Assembly (NCBI RefSeq): GCF_005938125.1
Contig: NZ_VCQN01000003.1
Coordinates: 310,001 to 374,000, forward strand
Direction of reading: 5' to 3'
Length of the DNA: 64,000 nucleotides
Origin: Bacillus sp. BHET2
GTDB taxonomy: Bacteria; Bacillota; Bacilli; Bacillales; Bacillaceae_B
The notes under the pieces were generated by a model. The model had not been told where the DNA came from. It saw only the letters and a program-made list of their open reading frames with translations, and did not search any database. This document shows, piece after piece, positions 8,180 through 16,815 of this stretch. The position numbers and the translations under genes were made by a program. Numbering within the stretch: position 1 is the first letter of the stretch; each line of letters begins with the position of its first letter.

Positions 8180-9280
8180 ATGAACCATTATTTTTCCCGA
8201 AATCTTTCCATCGAAGTGATGGAGAAAGGGTATGTTGAAGACGCAATTGGATTTGGATGTATTTTCTGTGAGAAGAAAGTGACCAAAGGAAGAATCTATC
8301 AAGTAGATGGTATGTTGTACGAGGATTGGTACTATATGGAACATCATATTAAGAAAGAACACGGAGACGTATTTGACGTACTCCTTGCAAGTGGGAAGGA
8401 ACATACAGGATTGACTGAACAACAGTCAAAGCTGTTGAGGCTAATTTATCAAGGGAAGGATGATGGGGAGATTCAGAAAGAGTTAAATATCGGCAGTTTG
8501 TCCACAATACGGAACCATCGCTTTGTTCTTCGTAAAAAAGAGCGACAGGCGAAAGTAATGGGAGCATTAATGTCATTGTTGAACAAGCAAATGGATTCCT
8601 CTAGAGAAGAGGAATCAGACCGAATTGAAAAACCGATAGAACCATCTGATGAGATATCACGCTTCTTCTCAGAGGAAGATGGGCGCCTGAAAACCTATCA
8701 ACTAAAGGAATACGAGAAGGAAAAGGTATTGTCAGAGATCATGGGCTTATTCCATTATGGGAAAAAGTACTCTGAGAGTGAAATCAATCAGGTATTAGGA
8801 GAAATATACGAAGATTATGTACTGCTGAGGCGGGAGCTTGTAGACAGAGGATTCCTCTCTCGTCACCATGACGGCAGTCAATATCATGTGGTAGATCCTA
8901 TGGAGGGAGAGGATATGAAGATGGATAGTAAAAAGGAATTAAAACTAAAAGCAAAAGAAGAAAAGCCGAAAAGTGGTGTCTTTCAATTAGTCAACAAGGA
9001 AAACGGGAAGGTGTTTGTTGGTTCGTCTCCAAACCTTAAATCATTAAATGGGCTAAAATTCGAACTGAATTTAGGAAGTCACCAAAATAAAGGGCTCCAA
9101 CAAGATTGGAAACAATACGGAGAAGAAGCCTTCACATTCGAAATATTAGAACTTGCAAACGAAAAGGATCTGCTAAAGCGTAACAAAAAGAAAGTACTAG
9201 AAGACCTAAAAGAAAAATGGATAACCAAACTCAACCCCTTTGGAGAAAAAGGATACAACCGAGTAAAAAAAGAGAACTAA
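8180..9280 (+). CDS. HTH, DUF2087 and GIY-YIG-like three-domain protein
   Basis: A 366-residue multidomain protein. Residues 1-70 include a C-x-x-C-like pair (FGCIFC) and an HHIKKEH stretch that may bind metal. Residues 75-125 form a LuxR-like helix-turn-helix (LTEQQSKLLRLIYQGKDD...GSLSTIRNHR). Residues about 165-235 match DUF2087 (YSESEINQVLGEIYEDYVLLRRELVDRGFL). The C-terminal 100 residues resemble a GIY-YIG domain (GVFQLVNKENGKVFVGSSPN...QQDWKQYGEEAFTFEIL), with GIY replaced by GVF and YIG by FVG. Regulator or nucleic-acid-binding roles are inferred. AGGAGG-like GGAGG lies 8 bp before the ATG. Confidence 0.8.
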   Translation: MNHYFSRNLSIEVMEKGYVEDAIGFGCIFCEKKVTKGRIYQVDGMLYEDWYYMEHHIKKEHGDVFDVLLASGKEHTGLTEQQSKLLRLIYQGKDDGEIQKELNIGSLSTIRNHRFVLRKKERQAKVMGALMSLLNKQMDSSREEESDRIEKPIEPSDEISRFFSEEDGRLKTYQLKEYEKEKVLSEIMGLFHYGKKYSESEINQVLGEIYEDYVLLRRELVDRGFLSRHHDGSQYHVVDPMEGEDMKMDSKKELKLKAKEEKPKSGVFQLVNKENGKVFVGSSPNLKSLNGLKFELNLGSHQNKGLQQDWKQYGEEAFTFEILELANEKDLLKRNKKKVLEDLKEKWITKLNPFGEKGYNRVKKEN

Positions 9281-9286
9281 CCAGAG

Positions 9287-9361
9287 GGACGGACCTCCAT
9301 TAATCAGTAATATTCCCTATATAGAGGGATTTATGGCTGAAATGTGAGGTCCGTCCCTCTT
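9287..9361. repeat. Palindromic GGGACGGACC repeat (pair)
   Basis: GAGGGACGGACCTC and GAGGTCCGTCCCTC form outer arms around about 45 bp that contain an inner TCCCTATATAGAGGGA palindrome. It lies between convergent genes and may terminate both. Confidence 0.8.
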
Positions 9362-9388
9362 ATCACGTCCCTCTTATCACTGTCTCTT

Positions 9389-10663
9389 TTACCCCTTCAA
9401 TGTTTGTCTGGTTGATATTATGGTGGAGGTCTGTTTTTTGATCATGATGACAAAGAGGCTTGCCAATACGCAGAATATGCCAGCCATGAGGAATGCCCAT
9501 GTGTAAGAGTTGAGTTTGTTGAATATGATTCCACCACCAAAGGCGGCAACGGCAGCCCCTGCCTGGTGCGCTGCGAATATCCAACCATAGATGATTCCGC
9601 TTTTGGCAACGCCAAAGATTTGTCTCGAGATGTTAATTGTAGGTGGTACTGTGGCAATCCAGTCCAGTCCATAGAAGACGGAGAAAATCATCAGCAGAGC
9701 CACCGAGCCTTTAGACAATGCAAGAGGAAGTAATACAAGGGAGCCTCCTCTTAGAGCATAATACCAAAACAGCAGCCAGCGACTATCAAAGCGATCGGAT
9801 AGCCATCCTGATAAAGTGGTACCAACCAGGTCGAAGATTCCCATAAATGAAAGTAATGAAGCGGCTGTGACTAATGGGATTCCGTAGCTTAAACAATACG
9901 ACACGAAATGAGTTCCAATCAATCCACTGGTGGAAAGTCCACAAATGAAAAAACTCCCTGCAAGCAGCCAAAATTCTTTGACCTTAACGGCTAAAGCTAA
10001 TCCACTGAATGCTATAATGATTGGATTTTTCTTTGTTTTGTCCTCGATTTCATGTGCGCTTTTTTCGCTTCCGTAGGGAAGGATCCCAATATCTTTGGGA
10101 GAGCTTTTCATAAAGACGATGATTATGATTATCATGATGATACTAAGAATGGCAATGAGGCTGATAGCCCCCCGCCAGGAATATTGATCGATGATGATGG
10201 CTAATACGGGCAGCAAAATTAACTGTCCAGTTGCAGTACTGGCTGTTAAGATTCCCACCGCAAGGCCCCTTCGTTTTACAAACCAGCGATTGGCAACATA
10301 AGGACTTAAGACTGTCAAGAATAGAGAAGAGCCCAGCCCAATGATGATGCCCCATATGAGAATGAGCTGCCATGGTTGATTCATGACTAATGTGAGTAAA
10401 GTTCCTCCCAATAATGTTCCCATCGACATGATCATGATCTTCTTTAAGCCCAGCACTTCTATTAGCGCTGCCATAAATGGACCGGATATTCCATATAAAA
10501 AAAGACCCACAGCAAAGGCGAGGGAAATGACAGACCGGTCCCAGCCAAACTCGTTCTCAAACGGTTCAATAAAGACTCCAGAAGAAGACCGGACAATTCC
10601 TGCCACAATAATCGAGAAGAAGGAAATGGTTAAAATAATCCAACTGTAATGAAGACGTTTCAC
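9389..10663 (-). CDS. MFS transporter, monocarboxylate/OFA-like
   Basis: An integral membrane protein of about 424 residues with roughly twelve hydrophobic segments and the MFS signature region (NRWFVKRRGLAVGILTAS) between TM4 and TM5. The fold and loop motifs fit the MCT/OFA branch; the substrate is unknown. A GTG at 10663, giving MKRLHYSWIIL, is preferred because GGGTGG precedes it; a TTG five codons upstream is the alternative. It is divergent from a cupin-type XRE regulator, which probably controls it. Confidence 0.85.
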   Translation of the reverse strand: MKRLHYSWIILTISFFSIIVAGIVRSSSGVFIEPFENEFGWDRSVISLAFAVGLFLYGISGPFMAALIEVLGLKKIMIMSMGTLLGGTLLTLVMNQPWQLILIWGIIIGLGSSLFLTVLSPYVANRWFVKRRGLAVGILTASTATGQLILLPVLAIIIDQYSWRGAISLIAILSIIMIIIIIVFMKSSPKDIGILPYGSEKSAHEIEDKTKKNPIIIAFSGLALAVKVKEFWLLAGSFFICGLSTSGLIGTHFVSYCLSYGIPLVTAASLLSFMGIFDLVGTTLSGWLSDRFDSRWLLFWYYALRGGSLVLLPLALSKGSVALLMIFSVFYGLDWIATVPPTINISRQIFGVAKSGIIYGWIFAAHQAGAAVAAFGGGIIFNKLNSYTWAFLMAGIFCVLASLFVIMIKKQTSTIISTRQTLKG

Positions 10664-10735
10664 ACCTACCACCCACAATCATCCTATGATAAAATTATTA
10701 TAGTGAACAAAATGATTATTATAATAATTTATTAT

Positions 10736-10766
10736 ATTGTACAATAGGGAAACGATATTGTTCAAT
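10736..10766. promoter_or_regulatory. Probable operator of the XRE-cupin regulator
   Basis: Two near-identical palindromes, ATTGTACAAT and ATTGTTCAAT, have start points exactly 21 bp apart. The second touches the ribosome binding site of the regulator gene, so binding would repress it. A weaker match, AGTGAACAAA, lies at 10702 towards the MFS gene. Confidence 0.6.
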
Positions 10767-10780
10767 AGGAGGTTTTACAT

Positions 10781-11338
10781 ATGGAACATATACAAGGCAT
10801 CATTTCAAAAAATCTGACGAGTATCCGTAATAAACGAAGAATGAGTTTAGACGACTTGGCGTCAGTAACAGGAGTGAGTAAAAGCCTGCTTCGACAGATT
10901 GAAAAAGATGAATCCAATCCAACGATATCAACACTCTGGAAGATTGCCAACGGATTGAAAATCCCCTTCACGTCCCTTATGAAATATGAACTTCCGGATA
11001 CGGAAATCGTACGAAAAAGTGAAATAGACCCACTCTCTGAAAAGGACGAATCCTATCGACTATATCCTTCTTTTACCTATGAAGATCAAAAACCTTTTGA
11101 AATGTACACAGTGGAGTTAGATTCTGGAGCAAAACTCGAATCCAATCCCCACAGCCCCGGAACGATCGAGTGCATAACTGTCTTCAATGGGACCCTTAGC
11201 TTAACGGTACAAGAAAAGGAACAAATTCTGAATACAGGAGATTCAATCAAGTTTAAGGCAGACTATGATCATGTTTATTTGAATCCTGGAGATGAACTAA
11301 CGAGGTTGAGTATGGTGATTTATTATCCGGAGGAGTAG
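10781..11338 (+). CDS. XRE family regulator with C-terminal cupin
   Basis: A 185-residue transcription factor. Residues 8-65 form the HTH_3 domain (MSLDDLASVTGVSKSLLRQIEKDESNPTISTL, split by its turn). Residues about 110-180 form a cupin_2 barrel (VFNGTLSLTV, LNTGDSIKFKADYDHVYLNPG), expected to bind a small ligand. This architecture is typical of local repressors of exporters and amine or amino-acid genes. AGGAGG lies before the ATG. It is divergent from the MFS gene and has paired palindromes at its start, suggesting autoregulation. Confidence 0.9.
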   Translation: MEHIQGIISKNLTSIRNKRRMSLDDLASVTGVSKSLLRQIEKDESNPTISTLWKIANGLKIPFTSLMKYELPDTEIVRKSEIDPLSEKDESYRLYPSFTYEDQKPFEMYTVELDSGAKLESNPHSPGTIECITVFNGTLSLTVQEKEQILNTGDSIKFKADYDHVYLNPGDELTRLSMVIYYPEE

Positions 11339-11357
11339 GGAGACTTAATTTAATGGT

Positions 11358-11393
11358 AGTGGCCATTCGCAAAGCGGGTGGCCATTCTTTTTT
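11358..11393 (+). terminator. Intrinsic terminator after XRE-cupin gene
   Basis: TGGCCATTCGC pairs with GCGGGTGGCCA (two G-T pairs) around an AAA loop, followed by TTCTTTTTT. Confidence 0.85.
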
Positions 11394-11398
11394 ACTAT

Positions 11399-11698
11399 CG
11401 AGAAAACTTACGAGAGCACGCACTTATTTTATGAAAATAGGAGCAATAATATGGGATTTAATGTTAATATGATTTATGAGAATAGCCTTTCAGGTATGTG
11501 ATTGAAAGGAAACGAGAGATTATGAAAATAGTAGATGTTGTCAAAGGTTTTCGACAATCGGAATGATGGGTGGCTTTATGAGAATAGATTATGAGACAAT
11601 CACCGGTCTCATAGAGGGCAGATAAGAATCATCAGAAAATGGTCTTGTGTCACAAATGAGATGAGCTCTTATGACTTTATTCGAAAGGAGTGAATGAT
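11399..11698. other. Non-coding stretch with degenerate TTATGARAATAG repeats
   Basis: No gene is seen. TTTATGA[G/A]AATAG-like words occur near 11430, 11473, 11519 and 11575, about 45-55 bp apart, and suggest a decayed intergenic repeat array. Confidence 0.4.
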
Positions 11699-12187
11699 TT
11701 GTTACTCACAAAAAGATGTGAACTGCACGTGATGTCGGAAAGTCATGAGCAACATATAAAAAAATTGTATGAGAATGAGCAAGTAAGAAAATATTTAGGC
11801 GGTACTGTTAACGAAGAAGTCTATAAGCTCAGGTTCACCGATATGCTACATTCGAAGAACAGTGACCTTCATTGGGCTGTTTTTGAAAAAGGTACTAGAG
11901 AGTTTATGGGACTGGTTTTTCTTGATACTTACCATGATGGGGTACAGACAGAAATCGGCTATCAATTATTGCCTGAATTCTGGGGCAAAGGCTATGGCAG
12001 GGAAGTAATCACGAAAGTAATAGATTATGGTTTTCATACATTAGCTTTGGACAAAATCGTGGCTGAAACTCAGTCGCAAAATAATGCATCTTGTAGGTTA
12101 TTAACCTCCGTCGGAATGAAGTTTGAGAATAAACTCGAGCGATTCGGAAATGAGCAATCAAGATTCAGTATTTCAATTCCATCCTAA
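11699..12187 (+). CDS. GNAT acetyltransferase, RimJ/RimL type
   Basis: A GNAT of about 162 residues. It has the TKRCELHVMSESH opening, the IGYQLLPEFWGKGYGREVI acetyl-CoA-binding motif and the CRLLTSVGMKFENKLERFG end typical of the RimJ/RimL group, which acetylates protein N-termini or small amines. Substrate unknown. AAAGGAG is eight bases before TTG 11699; a GTG at 11690 overlaps the ribosome binding site and is less likely. It begins the run of accessory genes that continues to 17.5 kb. Confidence 0.85.
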   Translation: MLLTKRCELHVMSESHEQHIKKLYENEQVRKYLGGTVNEEVYKLRFTDMLHSKNSDLHWAVFEKGTREFMGLVFLDTYHDGVQTEIGYQLLPEFWGKGYGREVITKVIDYGFHTLALDKIVAETQSQNNASCRLLTSVGMKFENKLERFGNEQSRFSISIPS

Positions 12188-12217
12188 AAAAAATTCTGAT
12201 GGTAAGGAGTGAAATGG

Positions 12218-12808
12218 TTGAAGACCGACTTTGATCTCATGCAAATGATTAATTCTCATCAAACCAATTCCAGTTTCATCTTAGGAATAGACGGTCTAAG
12301 TCGTTCGGGTAAGACAACTTTTGTAATGGAACTTCAAGATATTCTCGTGAAAGAATCTCAAGACTTTCACATATTCCATATTGACGACCACATCGTGGAA
12401 CGAGCACGCCGATATAATACAGGCTATGAAGAATGGTACGAATATTTTCAATTACAATGGGACACTGCTTGGCTGACCGAGAATTTTTTTCGGGATTTGA
12501 AGAATAGCAATCAAATCACTCTCCCTTTTTATGATAGTCAAACAGACACACATCAGAGTAAATTCATCCGTTTGCCCAAAAAAGGAGTAATCATTGTTGA
12601 AGGGGTGTTCCTTCAACGGGAGAAATGGAGAGCATTCTTTGACAAGGTTGTCTATCTGGATTGTACAAGGGAACAAAGGTTTATGCGTGAATCCCAAGCG
12701 ACACAACAGAACCCTGCGAAATTTGAGAACAGATATTGGAAGGCAGAAGAGTATTATTTGAATGTATACAACCCAACCGAGAGTGCTGACGTTGTCATAA
12801 AGACATAA
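12218..12808 (+). CDS. P-loop kinase, uridine-kinase-like
   Basis: A cytosolic P-loop kinase of about 196 residues. The Walker A motif is GLSRSGKTT near residue 25, followed by an acidic HIDDHIVERARRYNTGY that resembles the substrate-binding region of uridine kinase-like proteins. A Walker B-like GVIIVEGVFL and a lid-like CTREQRFMRES follow. TTG 12218 is favoured because AAGGAG is correctly spaced; the upstream GTG overlaps it. It lies 30 bp after the GNAT gene and is probably cotranscribed. Phosphate acceptor unknown. Confidence 0.75.
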   Translation: MKTDFDLMQMINSHQTNSSFILGIDGLSRSGKTTFVMELQDILVKESQDFHIFHIDDHIVERARRYNTGYEEWYEYFQLQWDTAWLTENFFRDLKNSNQITLPFYDSQTDTHQSKFIRLPKKGVIIVEGVFLQREKWRAFFDKVVYLDCTREQRFMRESQATQQNPAKFENRYWKAEEYYLNVYNPTESADVVIKT

Positions 12809-12811
12809 TGT

Positions 12812-12856
12812 AGGAAGAAGGGAGTTTTCTAATAATAGAGAAGCTTCCTTTTTTAA
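12812..12856 (+). terminator. Probable intrinsic terminator
   Basis: GGGAGTTTTCT pairs imperfectly with AGAGAAGCTTCC and is followed by TTTTTT, just after the kinase gene. Confidence 0.6.
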
Positions 12857-13014
12857 TGGGAATAGGGATTGTAATGCGAATTAAAATTTGGAATAATTGG
12901 AATAAAAAGAGATTGATGACGTGTGGAAACGAGTGAGTAATAAAGGGGCTATCTATGCTGTTTATCCTCAATCTTTAGTTTAATAGGGAAACTTCAAACT
13001 GGAGGTAATAAAAG

Positions 13015-13290
13015 ATGAAAGCCAATAAAAAAGTCAACGATATGATGGACCAACATGGACCTGACGAATTTGAAGATATCTTAAACCTATCCACAACATG
13101 TAAGTTCTCAAACTGCACTCACACAACCGAGCCACACTGCTCAGTGCAAAAAGCCATTTCGGAAGGGAATCTTTCTCAAGAAAGATTGAATACCTATCAC
13201 AGAGATAAGAGCGAAGCAGAATATGTGACCAACCAAAAGAATAAGACCAAGGCAATCGATTATATGAAGCAGCGGAAACTGTTTCAATAG
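13015..13290 (+). CDS. RsgA-like C-terminal zinc-domain protein (truncated)
   Basis: A 91-residue protein that corresponds only to the C-terminal zinc-binding domain of RsgA/YjeQ ribosome-assembly GTPases. The signature C-x4-C-x-H-x5-C (CKFSNCTHTTEPHC) is complete, followed by the usual IEEG-like helix (ISEGNLSQERLNTYHRDKSE). The OB fold and GTPase domains are absent and no remnant is visible upstream. It has its own GGAGG eleven bases before ATG, so it may still be translated. Either it is a decayed paralogue or a free-standing zinc domain. Confidence 0.7.
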   Translation: MKANKKVNDMMDQHGPDEFEDILNLSTTCKFSNCTHTTEPHCSVQKAISEGNLSQERLNTYHRDKSEAEYVTNQKNKTKAIDYMKQRKLFQ

Positions 13291-13324
13291 TAGACATTTT
13301 ACCTAAGGGGAAGTGGGATACGTC

Positions 13325-13711
13325 ATGAAATTTTATATTGCATCAAGCTTTGCGAATAAGGATCAAGTACGTTTTGTAAGCGACCAACTGAAACAAAACG
13401 GCTTCATCCATACATATGATTGGACCAAAAATGAGAAGGCAACGACATTTAGAGACCTCCAAATGATCGGCCAAAAAGAAAAGGATGCCATCGTCGATTC
13501 GGATATCGTCATCGTGTTATTGCCTGGTGGAAAAGGGAGTCACGTTGAATTGGGGCTGGCCATTGGACTTAACAAACGGGTTATCATCCATTCTCCAAAG
13601 GGTGAGGTGCACGACTTCGCACAGACCACGACTTTTTATCATTTACCGGAAGTGGAGACATGCTCAGGGAGCGTAGAGGAATTATTGAATGATGTGATGG
13701 TGCTAAATTAA
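13325..13711 (+). CDS. Nucleoside 2-deoxyribosyltransferase-like protein
   Basis: A protein of about 128 residues with the flavodoxin-like fold of nucleoside 2-deoxyribosyltransferases. Typical parts are FYIASSFANKD at the N-terminus, DSDIVIVLLPGGKGSHVELGLAIGLNK, with the catalytic-type glutamate in SHVELG, and VIIHSPKGE. It may cleave or transfer N-glycosidic bonds of nucleotides, but distant members do other work. The internal ATG (MKFYIASS) is the family start; the upstream GTG overlaps the ribosome binding site. It belongs to the 11.7-17.5 kb accessory run. Confidence 0.75.
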   Translation: MKFYIASSFANKDQVRFVSDQLKQNGFIHTYDWTKNEKATTFRDLQMIGQKEKDAIVDSDIVIVLLPGGKGSHVELGLAIGLNKRVIIHSPKGEVHDFAQTTTFYHLPEVETCSGSVEELLNDVMVLN

Positions 13712-13733
13712 TCAAACAACGAGGGGATAAAGC

Positions 13734-14291
13734 ATGAAGTTCTTATTACTATTTGGACCGCAAGCAGTCGGCAAAATGACGGTTGGAAGAGAGCTTGAAA
13801 AAATAACAGGTTTAAAGCTGTTTCATAATCATATGACGATTGATTTATTGGAGCCCTTCTTTGGGTTCAGTCCTGAAATGTGGAAGTTATCGGGTTTGTT
13901 TCGTCAGGAAGTATTTAAGGCCTTTGCATCTAGTGATAATAAAGGAATGATTTTCACTTATGTGTGGGCATTTGACCAACAAGGGGATTGGGAAGCGGTC
14001 GAGAAAATGTGCAGCATATTCAGATCTAATGGAGCTGACATATACTTCGTCGAGCTGGAAGCAGGTGTCGAAGAAAGGCTAAAGAGAAATCGAACGCCTT
14101 ATAGACTCGAACAAAAGCCGACAAAGAGGAATGTCGAACAGTCGGAGCAACATCTCTTAAGCACGATGGATACCCTCAGATTGAACTCGGAAGAAGGAGA
14201 AATCAAAGAGGAACATTATATACGAATTAATAATGAGAACCTGGAGCCTGCAGAGGTGGCACAAATGATTAAACAGCGATTCGCATTATAG
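13734..14291 (+). CDS. P-loop kinase, shikimate-kinase-like
   Basis: A 185-residue P-loop NTPase. Walker A is GPQAVGKMT at the N-terminus, unusual for MT instead of ST or TT. Family-typical motifs are LKLFHNHMTIDLLEPFF and, in the lid region, RLKRNRTPYRLEQKPTKR. Related proteins in Bacilli are annotated as AAA or shikimate kinase-like. Acceptor unknown. GAGGGG precedes the ATG by about nine bases. It lies 22 bp after the deoxyribosyltransferase-like gene and 17 bp before the phosphoesterase, so an operon is likely. Confidence 0.75.
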   Translation: MKFLLLFGPQAVGKMTVGRELEKITGLKLFHNHMTIDLLEPFFGFSPEMWKLSGLFRQEVFKAFASSDNKGMIFTYVWAFDQQGDWEAVEKMCSIFRSNGADIYFVELEAGVEERLKRNRTPYRLEQKPTKRNVEQSEQHLLSTMDTLRLNSEEGEIKEEHYIRINNENLEPAEVAQMIKQRFAL

Positions 14292-14308
14292 AGAAGGAGT
14301 GGCCACAA

Positions 14309-15451
14309 TTGCACAAAATAAGAGAGGTAAGCATACCAAGTAACGGAAGGGTCATCGTAATTTCGGATATCCACGGAGAGCTGGAACTGTTTGAGAGTCT
14401 TTTAGAAAAAGTGAATTTCAGTCTAGAAGATTACCTAATTATAAACGGTGATCTTTGTGAAAAAGGTGCTAATAGTAAAGGTGTTGTCCGGTCTATCATG
14501 GACCTTTCAGCAAGTCATCCACACGTTTATGTCACAGAAGGGAACTGTGACACGCTGGTGGAAGATCTTCTGGATGAGAACCCTAAGTTGATGAACTATT
14601 TACATACAAGGAAACATACGATTATTTCGGAGTGGCTCGTGGAAGTAGGGTTCGAAATGAAGGAAGGTACTACTGTACAAGAAATAAAGGAGATCCTGAC
14701 AGCGCATTTTTCTACTGAAATTAATTGGCTGATGGAATTGCCGACTGCGATTGAAACAGAAGACTACGTTTTTGTACATGCAGGTCTTGATGATAGAGAA
14801 AATTGGAGGGAAACGGATAGAATAACCGCCATCACTATGCCTGCATTCCTGGATCGCTCCCATCAAACAGGCAAATATGTCGTAGTAGGACACTGGCCGG
14901 TTGTCAATTACTCAACACGCATTCCTACCTATAATCCGATTATTGATCATGCAAAGAAAATCATCGCCATTGATGGTGGGAATGTCATCAAATCGACAGG
15001 ACAGTTAAATGCATTCATCATACAACGAACACCGTCAGGAGATACATTTAACAACACTTATACAGATAAGCACCCAGTCTATGAAGTACTGATGGATTTC
15101 AAATCAGAACCCATGATGACGGGGGTTATTTCTTACCCATATTTTGATATCAACCCTCTTCAGAGTGATGAACATTTCACCCTTTGTGAGCAACCGGAAA
15201 CGAATGAACAACTTTATGTGAAAAATGAGTATATCCAACAATACGAAAATGGACAATTCCATGTAAAGACGGGTGTATCATGTGCTCAAATATCGGTAAA
15301 TAAAGGGGATGTTGTTTCCGTTGTGGATAGCAACTGTGAAGGATTTGATTTGATCAAAAAAGATGGGGTGGAAGGATGGATAGAGAAAGGCATCCTTCTT
15401 CAAGTAAATGAGAACAAATTGAAAGAAAAAGCAATTAAGGTATTATCCTGA
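14309..15451 (+). CDS. Calcineurin-like metallophosphoesterase with C-terminal extension
   Basis: A 380-residue PPP-type phosphoesterase. Metal-binding motifs appear in order: SDIHGE (D-x-H), INGDLCEKG (G-D) and TEGNCDTL, where GNCD replaces the usual GNHE/D; VFVHAGLDD and VVGHWPV provide later histidines. The N-terminal 250 residues form the catalytic domain; the rest contains SH3-like beta strands (YVKNEYIQQYENGQF, DGVEGWIEKGILLQ). The TTG start follows GAAGGAG. Serine/threonine or dinucleotide phosphatase activity is possible. Confidence 0.8.
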   Translation: MHKIREVSIPSNGRVIVISDIHGELELFESLLEKVNFSLEDYLIINGDLCEKGANSKGVVRSIMDLSASHPHVYVTEGNCDTLVEDLLDENPKLMNYLHTRKHTIISEWLVEVGFEMKEGTTVQEIKEILTAHFSTEINWLMELPTAIETEDYVFVHAGLDDRENWRETDRITAITMPAFLDRSHQTGKYVVVGHWPVVNYSTRIPTYNPIIDHAKKIIAIDGGNVIKSTGQLNAFIIQRTPSGDTFNNTYTDKHPVYEVLMDFKSEPMMTGVISYPYFDINPLQSDEHFTLCEQPETNEQLYVKNEYIQQYENGQFHVKTGVSCAQISVNKGDVVSVVDSNCEGFDLIKKDGVEGWIEKGILLQVNENKLKEKAIKVLS

Positions 15452-15528
15452 ATTCAAAGGTGGTGAACATGATCAATCAAGAAATTGTCCATTTGAGATA
15501 AAAGTAAAATTTATCCAGATGTGGAAAA

Positions 15529-15992
15529 ATGAAAAAAATATTCTTTCTTTTACTAACCCTCTCACTATTAATGAGTGCTTGTTCTGCTAAGGAAGAAGTG
15601 ATGAAGATGAAGATAAAAACTTTGCTAAAACTCTATTTGTACAGAAGGTAGAAGATAATTCATCCCGAGAAGAGCTAACAAAGAAGATTACGGACGTATC
15701 AAAAATCAAAGATACACTTGAGCTCATGAATGGTTTGAAAGTGAAAAAAGAAGAGAGCGATCATGTATTTGACATGATGAAATCAAAAGAAACGTATATG
15801 TTTTCATTTTTTAAGACTGATGACATCACTGGAGTGAAGATAGTACCTTACACATTTTACATTATGGAAGATGGCACCATTATCTTTACTCATAAAGGAG
15901 TGGATTCCTTACAGGAAGAACCACTCGTGACCACTGAAGAACATCAAGAACTATTGAATAGGATCAAAGAGAATTTGGAGATTGAGTTTTGA
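15529..15992 (+). pseudogene. Small lipoprotein, frameshifted
   Basis: An ATG opens MKKIFFLLLTLSLLMSAC, a clear lipoprotein signal with Cys18. After AKEE the frame shifts near 15600. The other frame continues DEDEDKNFAKTLFVQKVED through LMNGLKVKKEESDH to the stop at 15992, giving a plausible 154-residue lipoprotein. No upstream AGGAGG is present. Just before it, GGTGGTGAAC-ATG opens a nine-codon frame (15469) that stops at once, probably the remnant of another gene start. The family is not recognised. Confidence 0.65.
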
Positions 15993-16213
15993 TCTTTACT
16001 GATATTCTAAGGACGATTCTTTTATTCTATTCGATTTCAACTAATGTCTGGAGGAATCTTTCATCTACATCTTAAATGTAGAAAGCGCCATTCATCATAA
16101 TGGTAAGTGGCTGCTCATCCGTAGAAGCGAAAAAGAGGCACATGCTGGCGGGCAGTGTGAAAAAGAAGGACCTTCAACGGATATTTGAATATCAGAAAAG
16201 GATGAGAGAACTC

Positions 16214-16768
16214 ATGACAAGACTAATCATTATGACAGTCGGTAAAACCCACAGTGGTAAAACAACTTTCGCTATGAAACTGGCAAAACAATTGGAGAAT
16301 TCTGTTGTGATTGATCAGGATAATCATGCTGAATTTATCAACACATATTATAAAAATATAGTTCCAGTGAAAGGTCCTAACATACTCAAATATGCTATCA
16401 GTCAAACGATGGTGGACTTTGCCATACATGAAACTTCTAAACATATCATTCTTTGTAATTCAAATTTGAGTCGTAATGGAAGGTCGGAGCGCTTGGAGCA
16501 ATTCCAACAAAGTGGATTCCACACGATCCTTGTCCATTGTGATATCCCGGACAGTGTCCTTCAAGCCAGGGTGGCGAACAGTGAGCGCAGTAAAGCCATC
16601 TTCAGGAGCGCAGTTACCTTTGAGGAAGTGTTGAAAAGGCAACAGTCGTCCTCTTACTTCCAGGATGTAGCGGCACCAGTAGAAGGGGAAGCGGATCATT
16701 TAGTTGTGATTCATAACGAGGATGATGTGGAGGGGGTTATTCAGGAGATTGTGGGAATTTCTTTCTGA
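16214..16768 (+). CDS. AAA/P-loop ATP-binding kinase-like protein
   Basis: A P-loop protein of about 184 residues starting MTRLIIMTVGKTHSGKTTF, with Walker A GKTHSGKTT. An acidic DQDNHAEF follows, and HIILCNSNLSRNGRSERL resembles the second substrate-binding strand of small-molecule kinases. The C-terminal lid has ARVANSERSK. In-frame upstream ATGs (16100, 16202) give atypical N-termini and lack spacing to a ribosome binding site, so the start at 16214 is chosen on family grounds. It is the third small kinase in this run. Substrate unknown. Confidence 0.7.
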   Translation: MTRLIIMTVGKTHSGKTTFAMKLAKQLENSVVIDQDNHAEFINTYYKNIVPVKGPNILKYAISQTMVDFAIHETSKHIILCNSNLSRNGRSERLEQFQQSGFHTILVHCDIPDSVLQARVANSERSKAIFRSAVTFEEVLKRQQSSSYFQDVAAPVEGEADHLVVIHNEDDVEGVIQEIVGISF

Positions 16769-16815
16769 GAGGGATTACACGGATCTCACTCATAAAATAT
16801 GGTTGAAAGGGTGCA

